The notes beneath the pieces are model-generated. The model had not been told where the DNA came from, made no database searches, and saw only the letters and a list, made by a program, of their open reading frames with translations. A stretch of 35,238 nucleotides of DNA from Verrucomicrobiota bacterium (GTDB lineage: Bacteria > Verrucomicrobiota > Verrucomicrobiia > Chthoniobacterales > JAFAMB01): the NCBI GenBank assembly GCA_019236675.1, contig JAFAIO010000361.1, positions 1-35,238 on the forward strand. The letters are read 5' to 3'. Shown piece by piece: positions 1 through 6,876 of the stretch. The first letter of the stretch is position 1, and each line of letters starts with the position of its first letter. The translations under genes were made by a program, and so were the position numbers.

Positions 1-35
1 TAAGTAAACTTAACGGATGGCGCCCGGCGACTGAC

Positions 36-485
36 TCATCGTTGGCTCGGAATGGTAGTCATGCCAGAACTTGGCGTTCCGGTAGTTACCGGAAGGATGC
101 CCGCCATTTCCGGAGTTTCAATTTTGCCCACGCTATTCTTCACCGGACGCGTGCTCAAATTCTTCGTGGCTGTCCAGAGATCAGATGCAATCCCTCCCAT
201 GCGGATTTCAGAAAGCCCATCGGCGGTATCGGTTGCTACAACCAGGACGAGCTTACCTGGTCTGAGATAGTAGGCATATCTAACTTTTTCCGACACAGAG
301 CTTCTCTCGCGCGAACGTTCATTTTTCGCGTCGTCCTTGGATTTATAGGCATGCAGTCCACTGACTAACGACCAGCGGTAACCTTGTGCCGCCCAGTCCT
401 TGTAGTCGGCGGCGAAGGCAGTAGGCGGAGTTCCCACTACTGCCAAGACAGCCAATAAGAGAATGCGAACGTTCATTCGATTCAT
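36..485 (-). CDS. Small secreted protein of unknown function
   Basis: This 149-aa protein has a clear Sec signal peptide: Asn-Arg near the N-terminus, a Leu/Val-rich core (residues 7-20) and an AFA/AD cleavage site near residue 25. The mature part is basic and hydrophilic, with short beta-prone stretches (for example KLVLVVATDTADG around residues 77-89). I recognise no catalytic motif or family. Its ATG overlaps the stop of the upstream glycine-rich gene in an ATGA arrangement (482-485), which suggests translational coupling. It is the last gene of a three-gene operon of exported proteins, so it probably works with them at the cell surface or in the periplasm. That role is inferred only from position. 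Confidence 0.75.
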   Translation of the reverse strand: MNRMNVRILLLAVLAVVGTPPTAFAADYKDWAAQGYRWSLVSGLHAYKSKDDAKNERSRERSSVSEKVRYAYYLRPGKLVLVVATDTADGLSEIRMGGIASDLWTATKNLSTRPVKNSVGKIETPEMAGILPVTTGTPSSGMTTIPSQR

Positions 486-2383
486 GAGTTCTCAGCTTTC
501 GCTGGCGCTACTGGCGGCGGTGTACGGTCGATTGCTGGCAATTTGGCTGGTTGGTCTGGCAGTGCAGGCTGAGGAAGACGCACCATCAGCCATGTTTGGG
601 TAGTATTGTTATCAAAATGGAGCACCACAGGTGCGACATCCTTAGTTAAGTTGAAGACCCCCGTCTCTATCACGGTTTTACCTTTTTCTCCTAACCGCCA
701 GGCCACTAGCTGACTTTCCTTATCCAGGGCCCCAATGATTGGTTCGCTCGCTCCGGTGAGGGTATTCTTGAAGGCGCCGCTGACAATCCCGTCTTTGCTA
801 ATGGAAATCTGGCAAAACATCACCGCGTCTCCTTTCTGTTCTTGTGTTAGTGCCCAAACTCCCAGAGGCAGCCATTCGCCGGTTTCGTTTTCTTTGGCCG
901 GCATCGGCGGAGGCGCTTCCTCGACCTCGTTTGCCAAAGCAACGACTTTTTCTGACTGCTCTTTGGCGGAGCCAGCAGCTTTTCCGTTGACGTAGTAGGT
1001 ATCGCCTTCGTAGACGTTGGATACCCCATAGTCGTAGTAGTACGGATCTGAAACTCCTGTGTAGTCAGTGACATAGGACGGTGTCGCTGACGACCACCAC
1101 CACCACGGATTGGTTACAGCGGCGGCAGCGATGTAACCCGGGTACCAGCCGCCCCACCAGTTGTTATCAAAAAGGTTGTCCCAGCGATCCTCACAATTGT
1201 CCCAGATTTGATCCGCCCGGTCATAGCGATAATTCCACATGTCATTCCGGTAATTTTGCCAATCTTCACGGGCGGTATCGCGCCAGGCTTGACGATCTTC
1301 ACGCGCGCTCTGCAGATTGTCCCAACGCTGGCCCTGGTTCTCTTGAAAGTTATTTAACCTGTCCTGAGCTTGATTGGACCAGTTGTTCCAAGACTCCTTG
1401 CGATCCGCGGCAGCCTGTTGAAACCGCTCACCTCGGTTTTCACCTCCTCCTAGATTACCCTCGCCGAGACCACCGCGATCACCAAGACCACCGCGATCAC
1501 CGAGGCCACCACGATCACCCAAGCCTCCCTGATCGCCGAGTCCGCCGCGATCACCTAGACCTCCGCGGTCACCTAGACCTCCGCGGTCGCCAAGCCCTCC
1601 GCGGTCACCAAGTCCTCCGCGGTCACCAAGTCCTCCGCGGTCACCGAGACCTCCACGATCGCCGACTCCGCCGCGATTACTTAGCCCGCCAAGCGCAACA
1701 CCAGCGCCCAAGCCTCCGAGCCCGGCAGCCAGGTTCGATCCGCGGTTGCCCGCGGGCTTGGAATCGAGATTCAAGAAGTTTCCCAAGTCCTGGTTCCCCG
1801 GCCGGTTCGCGGCGCCTTGCCGGTTCGCGACGCCCTCTCGGTTCGCGACGCCCTCTCGGTTCGCGACGCCCTGGCGGTTAGCAGCACCCTGCCGGTTAGC
1901 AACACCTTGACCTGCACCCGGCCTTTGGCCGACTCCACCAGTAGACGGTCGATTTGCTCCGCCACGGTTTCCCCGTCCGGACGAGGCCAATTGGCTTGAA
2001 CTGTTGCCTACTCGTTGGCCCGATGTTCGATTGCGCGAGCTGGTGTTTCTAGAATTAGCCAGACCACCGCCTCGCGATCCGCTGGATAAATTACGCGAAC
2101 CAGACCCGCGACTGGTACTTCCTCGTGAAAAATTGCCGCCGCCGGATCGCGAGAAACTGCTACTGCCGCCTCGAGAAAAACTGCCACCGCCTCGACTGCC
2201 ACCGCCACCACCACCTCTCGAAAAGCTGCCGCCTCCGCCCCGTCCACCACCGCCGCCCCCGCGCCCTCCGCCACCCCCTCCGCCTCGGCCGCGAGCCATT
2301 ACATCAGGCGAGGCTAACGCCGCCATGACGATCGCGACGAACAAGAGTCGCATTGTAAAAAGGAGTCGTTTTGTAAACTTCAT
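482..2383 (-). CDS. Glycine-rich mu-protocadherin-type surface protein
   Basis: This is a 633-aa exported protein with four zones. After a signal peptide (about 1-30) comes a Gly/Arg/Ser-rich low-complexity zone (31-130) with GGGSFSRGG-type repeats. An Asn-Arg-Gln-Gly hexapeptide zone (about 159-194) is followed by a GGLGDR hexapeptide array (238-309). A Trp/Asp/Arg-rich helical zone (about 325-440, WDN..EDRWDNL and WWWW) precedes a compact C-terminal domain (about 500-610, GVWALTQE to TWLMVRLPQP). That order resembles planctomycete and verrucomicrobial proteins annotated as mu-protocadherin or putative cell-surface protein; this is recalled family resemblance. It starts 21 bases after the SnoaL-like gene and overlaps the next gene by ATGA, so the three form an operon. 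The name does not imply cadherin homology, and the function is unknown. A structural envelope or matrix role is inferred. Confidence 0.8.
   Translation of the reverse strand: MKFTKRLLFTMRLLFVAIVMAALASPDVMARGRGGGGGGGRGGGGGGRGGGGSFSRGGGGGGSRGGGSFSRGGSSSFSRSGGGNFSRGSTSRGSGSRNLSSGSRGGGLANSRNTSSRNRTSGQRVGNSSSQLASSGRGNRGGANRPSTGGVGQRPGAGQGVANRQGAANRQGVANREGVANREGVANRQGAANRPGNQDLGNFLNLDSKPAGNRGSNLAAGLGGLGAGVALGGLSNRGGVGDRGGLGDRGGLGDRGGLGDRGGLGDRGGLGDRGGLGDRGGLGDQGGLGDRGGLGDRGGLGDRGGLGEGNLGGGENRGERFQQAAADRKESWNNWSNQAQDRLNNFQENQGQRWDNLQSAREDRQAWRDTAREDWQNYRNDMWNYRYDRADQIWDNCEDRWDNLFDNNWWGGWYPGYIAAAAVTNPWWWWSSATPSYVTDYTGVSDPYYYDYGVSNVYEGDTYYVNGKAAGSAKEQSEKVVALANEVEEAPPPMPAKENETGEWLPLGVWALTQEQKGDAVMFCQISISKDGIVSGAFKNTLTGASEPIIGALDKESQLVAWRLGEKGKTVIETGVFNLTKDVAPVVLHFDNNTTQTWLMVRLPQPALPDQPAKLPAIDRTPPPVAPAKAENS
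1457..1672 (-). repeat. 12 x 18-bp in-frame tandem repeat (GGLGDR array)
   Basis: Twelve 18-bp units run without interruption. Each encodes Gly-Gly-Leu-Gly-Asp-Arg on the minus strand. The exceptions are the first unit (GGVGDR), one GGLGDQ unit at 1529-1546 and the last (GGLGEG). Units differ mainly at synonymous third positions, so the array is not freshly duplicated. Protein selection and replication slippage both seem to shape it. Because the unit is a multiple of three, copy number can change without breaking the frame. Confidence 0.93.
1800..1907 (-). repeat. 18-bp in-frame repeat, about 6 units (Ala/Val-Asn-Arg-Gln/Glu-Gly)
   Basis: A second 18-bp periodicity in the same gene encodes a hexapeptide of the type GVANRE/GAANRQ (about residues 159-194). 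The central units are nearly identical in DNA (the piece CGGTTCGCGACGCCCTCT recurs), while the outer units have drifted. It shares the 18-bp period of the GGLGDR array but not its sequence, which points to two independent expansions within one coding region. Confidence 0.8.
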
Positions 2384-2404
2384 CGTCGTAACTCCAGAGT
2401 CGCC

Positions 2405-3307
2405 CTATGGCGTTTTCACTCGGTCGATATCGACTTTGGCGATATTGGGTTGTGGGTCGCCATTGACGGTCCGGTTAGTCGATTCGTAGGTGCAATGGTC
2501 CGGATCCACATAGGTAAGTGTCTGTTCGGAGCTGGATTCATCGCCATCGGGCGAGACCCTGGTCTCTTTCACGAGCCAGCGATTACCGTCGCGCGTCCAA
2601 CTCCCTTGACCGTAACCACCGTCGCTGTCAAAAATCCAGGAGCGGATGCGTTTCTGTATAGGATCCCAGCCGATGATCTGCCAGCCTTCCAGGATAACGT
2701 CGTCGCCTTCAGAAACCTTGAAGTTCCGTGTTATGAAATTGTTGCCGCGAGCCCAATCAGCCTTGGTTTCCACCGAATAGTCGCCTCCCCGGTCCTTCCA
2801 AGTCCCTACCATCCAAGCCAGTTGACTGAGCTGATCGCCGGGAGTTGGATCGGCCATTGGAGATTCGATCAGACGCGAAATTAACCATTTCCCATCCTTC
2901 TTCGTGTAAATGGCCGAATAGCCTGCTGACCGTTTTTGTCCGTCGGGTGATGTAACCGTCGTTTCGCCTCTTGCCTGGTACACGTCGGTGCCAAGCGGCC
3001 GCACGGCATCGGCCTGCATGTCCAGTGTCGCTCCTTTATTCTCGCTGAAGGTATCCGTCAGCAGTTGCTCAATGTCGGAGCGGCCCTCGGTTAGCGCGCC
3101 GTTTTCGTCGGTGTATTCGGCATCGTCAGTAAAATATTGGGCCAAGGCCTTTGCATCCCCAGCGTTGTACGCCTTCACATAATCTGGGATCTGCTTCGTA
3201 ATGGCAACGGCCTCCGACGAGGCTGTCTTTCCCGCAGTCTCAGCAGCTAATGCTGCCGCAGCTAGGACGAAGGTTAGCCCGGCGATGGCAATCGGTTTGG
3301 TCTTCAT
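2405..3307 (-). CDS. Secreted SnoaL/NTF2-like (SgcJ/EcaC family) protein
   Basis: This 300-aa protein begins with a signal peptide (MKTKPIAIAGLTFVLAAAAL, cleaved near the Ala-rich end at about residue 22). Residues 30-150 form an NTF2-like/DUF4440 domain: VKAYNAGDAKALAQYFTDDA, the GRSDIEQLL helix, and YSAIYTKKDGKWLISRLIES as the last strand. Residues 160-300 form a second beta-rich domain (LAWMVGTWKDRG ... WQIIGWDPIQKRIRSWIFDSDGG) resembling the lipocalin-like or DUF1579-type half found in many SgcJ/EcaC proteins. Despite the family name, no enzymatic activity can be assigned. It is the first gene of a three-gene operon of exported proteins. Its upstream region carries the GACCTTGG motif at 3421-3428, 113 bases before the ATG. 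Confidence 0.85.
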   Translation of the reverse strand: MKTKPIAIAGLTFVLAAAALAAETAGKTASSEAVAITKQIPDYVKAYNAGDAKALAQYFTDDAEYTDENGALTEGRSDIEQLLTDTFSENKGATLDMQADAVRPLGTDVYQARGETTVTSPDGQKRSAGYSAIYTKKDGKWLISRLIESPMADPTPGDQLSQLAWMVGTWKDRGGDYSVETKADWARGNNFITRNFKVSEGDDVILEGWQIIGWDPIQKRIRSWIFDSDGGYGQGSWTRDGNRWLVKETRVSPDGDESSSEQTLTYVDPDHCTYESTNRTVNGDPQPNIAKVDIDRVKTP

Positions 3308-3414
3308 ACTTCCTCAGTGGGGGTAAGGGTAAGAGTTAGGTGGAAAAGACTAGGTGCCGCTGATTAAGCGGCGACTGTCTATCCCACAAAGCTTAACCTC
3401 TTCCGTCGCCAACG

Positions 3415-3436
3415 ATATCGGACCTTGGTCCCATTA
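3415..3436. promoter_or_regulatory. GACCTTGG motif, copy 1 (near-palindrome)
   Basis: The site reads GGACCTTGGTCC, which is palindromic except for its central TT, with flanks ATATC and CATTA. It lies 113 bases upstream of the minus-strand SnoaL-like gene. Similar sites occur upstream of three other minus-strand genes in this window at 103-111 bases. The regulatory role is inferred from recurrence, placement and symmetry; no known regulator is recognised. Confidence 0.45.
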
Positions 3437-3515
3437 AGGACTTTTCTGGGTTCACAGGTTGGAAGTTGCAGATCGTTCGACGATGAGGGGGCTGTTGGCG
3501 CTGCGGCGTCGAGAC

Positions 3516-3693
3516 GGCTCCGTAGGAGCCAAATCGTTATAGCTCGCGACCCAGAAAAAGGACGAGCTCCGTAGGAGCGATATCGAATCTGTGAACCTCG
3601 CTCAACCCAGCACTGCCACTTTCGATGCCGCTCCTAACGGAGCTCCTCGTGTGCGCCTAACTATGACTATAAAGATTTTGCTCCTGCGGAGCC
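3516..3693. repeat. Nested inverted-repeat element, copy A
   Basis: Four CTCC-NNN-GGAG-type hairpin cores are arranged head-head-tail-tail. The outer arms (3516-3542 and 3667-3693) are near-complementary, with GGCTCCGTAGGAGCC next to AAATCNTTATAG. The inner arms (3564-3587 and 3621-3645) are also complementary. The whole unit could fold into one long imperfect hairpin, or into a cross with four small stem-loops. It lies in the gap between two minus-strand operons. The same architecture recurs at 5241-5396 and 29175-29347. It resembles REP/BIME elements mobilised by RAYT transposases in other bacteria, but no such transposase is in this window. Confidence 0.85.
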
Positions 3694-3769
3694 CGTCCCC
3701 ATCGCCATCGCGAAACGGTTGGTTGTCGAATCCCTCTCGTCGGATCTACCAATACCGCCCAACACTCCA

Positions 3770-5056
3770 TCAATCCGTCTTTCCGACGACGCTTTGATAC
3801 TCAATTCCGCGTTTACTCAGCTCGCTCCTAACCCGCTCCGAGGCTTTGCCGTCAGTATAAATCTTCACAGCCTTGATAGCTGAATCACCGCCCACAACCC
3901 CAGCTAACCCATCTACCCGGTCCGCCACCTTCGGCGTCCAGACGGCGTAGTCGAGGGAGACCGGCACAATGAGTGCCCCATTGGCGTCAACTGCGCAGAG
4001 CAGCCCATCTTGAAGCCGGAGCGACTGCAAGGGCTCCACTTTCTGCGAGTAAACAGCCAGCAATTCGGCAACCTGCTCGAAGTATCTCCCATCCGCAGGC
4101 GTGAGCGCCTTGTTTGCAAATTCCAGAAATAGGTCCGGATTTATCTTCGCCGCGGCTAACGAAGCGGTGATGACGGTTATCTGTCGAAGGGTGTACCACG
4201 GATGATTGATGAATTGAAAAACCAGGTCGCGGTTCGCGCCCAGCTTTATTAAGTTCTCTTCATTCCAGTTTCGCAGGCTTGCCGGGGAAGAGTCGTTAAT
4301 CAAACTGTCGACAGTCTGTTGTACACCAATCACGGTTAGCCCAACCCCAACTGCTCCACCGATGGGTAGCGTTCCGATGTCGAACGCCAAACCGCCGCCG
4401 GCCGCCGCGGACGCCAGCCGGTCGAGCTCGTCTTGGAGAGCCTGGTTGCGGGAATAGACGTCGACGCCTACACGTGCCGCCAGCTTTGCCTTCGCTTTAT
4501 CAAAGCCCAGCAACCCTTTCACGGTGTCACCGGCCGACGATGCCTGGCCACCGTCTTCTTCATCGTCGTTAAAGAACCCTTTAACCCTGCCGAAAAACTT
4601 AGAAGCACCTTCAGGAACCTTTTTCACCGCACCAACCGGATCCCGCACGATTTGTTTGCCGCTTTGGTAGGTTCCCTTGGCTGAGGCCTTAAGCCCTTGA
4701 GTGAAGGCTTTTGACGTACTGATCTGGCGAAGTTCGTTAATCGCTCTTAACTCTTGCAGGAACTCCATGGTACCGGCGCTACCCTTGACCTCGTATTCCT
4801 GAGTTCCAGCCCTGATTACATAAGTATTCTGCAAGCCATCATTCTGGGCGGTCTTGTCGACGAACACCTTCTTTCCGGAAAACGCTGATTTCGGAAGAAA
4901 ATCTTGAGCGTTAACCGGACCGGGAGCCTCGTACTGATCAGTCTGGGGAGCCTCTTCCGCTGCCAACACACTCCCACACAAAACCAATGCTAGCGCAGAA
5001 AGGCTAAGATAAAATCGCGAGCGCACGACGGAAGAGGTACAGCAGCTTTGCCGCAT
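3770..5056 (-). CDS. Exported protein of unknown function, 428 aa
   Basis: A signal peptide is present (Arg-rich start, then FYLSLSALALVLCGSVLAA, cleaved near residue 33). A basic Gly/Lys-rich stretch follows (about 118-165: LKASAKGTYQSGKQIVRDP ... SKFFGRVKGFF), then an acidic DDEEDGG patch. A helical region ends in a Gly-rich hydrophobic segment (about 225-262: AAAGGGLAFDIGTLPIGGAVGVG), which could insert in or cross a membrane. The C-terminal third is soluble-looking, with alternating helices and strands. I recognise no family. The ATG at 5056 puts the signal peptide at the N-terminus. It is isolated, with repeat element A downstream and copy B upstream, so neighbours give no functional clue. 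Confidence 0.75.
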   Translation of the reverse strand: MRQSCCTSSVVRSRFYLSLSALALVLCGSVLAAEEAPQTDQYEAPGPVNAQDFLPKSAFSGKKVFVDKTAQNDGLQNTYVIRAGTQEYEVKGSAGTMEFLQELRAINELRQISTSKAFTQGLKASAKGTYQSGKQIVRDPVGAVKKVPEGASKFFGRVKGFFNDDEEDGGQASSAGDTVKGLLGFDKAKAKLAARVGVDVYSRNQALQDELDRLASAAAGGGLAFDIGTLPIGGAVGVGLTVIGVQQTVDSLINDSSPASLRNWNEENLIKLGANRDLVFQFINHPWYTLRQITVITASLAAAKINPDLFLEFANKALTPADGRYFEQVAELLAVYSQKVEPLQSLRLQDGLLCAVDANGALIVPVSLDYAVWTPKVADRVDGLAGVVGGDSAIKAVKIYTDGKASERVRSELSKRGIEYQSVVGKTD

Positions 5057-5096
5057 CGAAGAGTGGTACCTTAGTCCGATGCATTTGGCGCTTGCC

Positions 5097-5114
5097 TTGG
5101 TGGGGCGAGTGCCT
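5097..5114 (+). repeat. GGGGCGAG-family intergenic repeat (diverged copy)
   Basis: TTGGTGGGGCGAG is followed by a diverged end and then a Gly/Cys-rich palindromic stretch up to about 5165. The same core (TTGGTGGGGCGAGGCTCCC) occurs in both orientations in intergenic DNA at 5466-5484, 14355-14373, 31530-31549, 31806-31824 and 31910-31926. Confidence 0.55.
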
Positions 5115-5240
5115 GCCGCGCCGTAGGCTTGGCGGAGGCGGGCTCCCCAACGGCTCGGCGGTCACAGTCGACGCTGTCCCCTGCATCCTCGCGCACGTGA
5201 TAGACCCTATTAAGTGCGCTCTAGCAGACTGTTCAAGCCC

Positions 5241-5396
5241 GGCTCCGTAGGAGCCAAATCTTTATAGCTGGAGCCGATAAAAAACGGGCAGTTCCGTAGG
5301 AGCGACATCTAATCGAGAACCACCTTATGTCGCTCCTACGGAGCTGGTCGCCTTCTAGGTTACCGTTGCTATAAAGATTTGGCTCCTAGCGGAGCC
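5241..5396. repeat. Nested inverted-repeat element, copy B
   Basis: This is the best-preserved copy. The outer left arm (5241-5268, GGCTCCGTAGGAGCC then AAATCTTTATAGC) pairs with the outer right arm (5368-5396) apart from one inserted base. The inner pair lies at 5291-5307 and 5327-5345 (CCGTAGGAGCGACAT against ATGTCGCTCCTACGG). Its architecture is the same as copies A and C, with inner-arm trailing bases differing between copies. It lies between the start of the 428-aa exported protein and the RND adaptor, so it could act as a terminator or attenuator as well as a mobile repeat. Confidence 0.88.
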
Positions 5397-5465
5397 GGCC
5401 AGAGTAAAAAGGTGCATTAACCCCGGAGCCGTTTCACGCTTGTCAACAGCCCGCTCAGACTGTTC

Positions 5466-5484
5466 GGGAGCCTCGCCCCACCAA
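5466..5484 (-). repeat. GGCGAGGCTCCC intergenic repeat
   Basis: The minus strand reads TTGGTGGGGCGAGGCTCCC. It is an almost exact match to copies near 14.36, 31.54, 31.81 and 31.92 kb. It is not in any credible gene. Function is unknown; it is probably the remnant of a dispersed genomic repeat. Confidence 0.7.
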
Positions 5485-5644
5485 GCAAAACGCCGGACGG
5501 ATCAATGAGACCAACGTACCATGGACAATGCTCGGCTGACTTGTTACGGTGCTGGAGGAGTAGCGACGCCAATATAGGTCGAGCGCACGGATGTGAATGG
5601 GTTCTATAGCGGCGGTCGCCGAACTTTCCGTTCCCCCAGCAGCC

Positions 5645-6859
5645 ATGAATCGTCGATCCTCTTTCGCGGAGACGCTTACTATCGCTTTCGTCTTTGGTCT
5701 TGCAGGTTGCGAGCAGAAGACAGAACACGCGGAGGCTCCGCCGCCTCCGGAAGTCTTGGTCACTCAGGTTGTCAAAGCCGACGTCCCGATCGTGCATCAA
5801 TGGGTCGGCACCTTGGACGGATCTGATAACGCCGATATCCGGGCGCGAGTGACAGGCTACCTTCAAAAACGGAATTACCAGGAGGGGAGTTTTGTAAAGG
5901 AAGGGGATCTGCTGTTTGAGATCGACCCGCGGCCTTTCGAGGCGGCCCTGGCCCAGGCCAAGAGCGACTTAGCCCAAGCCCAGGCTATTCAGCTGGCGAC
6001 GCAAGCTCAGTTCGAGCGAAACCAAGAGCTTTTTAACAAGAAGGTGATTTCCGTTCAGGAATATGAAAATACCAGGCAACTGAACGAAGCGAATGTTGCC
6101 AAGGTGGGAGCCGCGGACGCTGCGCTGCAAACGGCCCAACTTAACTTGGGGTTCACCAAAATCACTGCACCATTCGATGGTATCGCCGGAGTTTCTCAGG
6201 CCCAGATCGGAGATCTGGTCGGCCCGACCGGTTCCACGTCCACTCTAACCAACGAATCCAAAGTTGATCCGATTCGCCTCTACTTTCCAATCAGCGAAAG
6301 CGAATATCGCGCGCACTCGAACCTGCTTAGGGATGCAATGAATAAGCCGGAGTCCGAGCGGCAAGAGATCATTGAAATGCTCTTTGCCGACGGGACGGTC
6401 TATCCGAAAAGAGGGAGGTTTTCGTTCGTCAATCGTCAGGTAGATCCGACGACCGGAACTATCATGATCGCTGCCAATTTTCCTAATCCGGACCGTACAT
6501 TACGGCCAGGACAATTCGCAGTAGCGAGGGCGGCTATTGAAAACCTTCCCGACGCCTTGCTAGTGCCCGAGCGGGCTTTGGTCGATTTACAAGGAAACTA
6601 CCAGCTCGGCGTTGTGGGTGCGGATAACAAAGCGGAAATTCGAGCGGTCAAGATCGGGCCTATGTATAACCGGCAGGCGGTGGTCACGGAAGGAGTGAAA
6701 GAAGGGGAGAAAGTGATCGTCGAGGGAATGCAGAAGGTGCGACAAGGCATGGTCCTCACAGCCAAGCCTTATGAGGAGCCGAAGGCGGACACGGCTAATT
6801 CCAGGCGGCCTCGCGAGCGAGGCACGCTCCAGGCCGAACAGAAAGCGCCGAGCAGCTAG
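5645..6859 (+). CDS. RND efflux periplasmic adaptor (membrane fusion) lipoprotein
   Basis: This is an AcrA/MexA-type adaptor that links an inner-membrane RND pump to an outer-membrane channel. I chose the ATG at 5645 over an in-frame ATG at 5597 because it gives a lipoprotein signal: MNRRSSF, a hydrophobic core, then LAGC with Cys22 as the lipidated residue. The barrel-sandwich half (RARVTGYLQKR.YQEGSFVKEGDLLFEIDPRPFEAAL) is followed by the alpha-hairpin (about 80-150, AQAKSDLAQAQA...). The second lipoyl half (KITAPFDGIAGVSQAQIGDLV) and beta-barrel and membrane-proximal domains complete it (...VKEGEKVIVEGMQKVRQGM). At 404 aa it has normal family length. The pump gene starts 17 bases downstream, so the two form an operon. 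Substrate cannot be predicted. No SD-like sequence is obvious before either start. Confidence 0.93.
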   Translation: MNRRSSFAETLTIAFVFGLAGCEQKTEHAEAPPPPEVLVTQVVKADVPIVHQWVGTLDGSDNADIRARVTGYLQKRNYQEGSFVKEGDLLFEIDPRPFEAALAQAKSDLAQAQAIQLATQAQFERNQELFNKKVISVQEYENTRQLNEANVAKVGAADAALQTAQLNLGFTKITAPFDGIAGVSQAQIGDLVGPTGSTSTLTNESKVDPIRLYFPISESEYRAHSNLLRDAMNKPESERQEIIEMLFADGTVYPKRGRFSFVNRQVDPTTGTIMIAANFPNPDRTLRPGQFAVARAAIENLPDALLVPERALVDLQGNYQLGVVGADNKAEIRAVKIGPMYNRQAVVTEGVKEGEKVIVEGMQKVRQGMVLTAKPYEEPKADTANSRRPRERGTLQAEQKAPSS

Positions 6860-6876
6860 AATTCGGGGAAACCAAA

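Noticed and set aside
1457-1672. The 18-bp array considered as a CRISPR
   Set aside because: Repeats are contiguous, with no unique spacers, and lie in-frame in a coding sequence.
1081-1881. A 266-aa plus-strand frame rich in His, Arg and Asp opposite the glycine-rich surface protein
   Set aside because: It is the antisense of the 18-bp arrays; its repeats simply mirror the GGLGDR and NRQG units, and it has no family features.
2004-2489. A 161-aa plus-strand Pro/Arg-rich frame
   Set aside because: It is the complement of the Gly/Arg-rich coding zone and lacks a signal or motif.
3308-3769. A tRNA or small RNA gene in the hairpin-rich gap
   Set aside because: The hairpins belong to repeat element A and to the near-palindromic motif; no cloverleaf with conserved tRNA positions could be seen.
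5417-5866. A 149-aa minus-strand frame and an overlapping 102-aa frame
   Set aside because: They overlap the RND adaptor's lipoprotein start on the other strand, and their C-terminus is encoded by a dispersed repeat.
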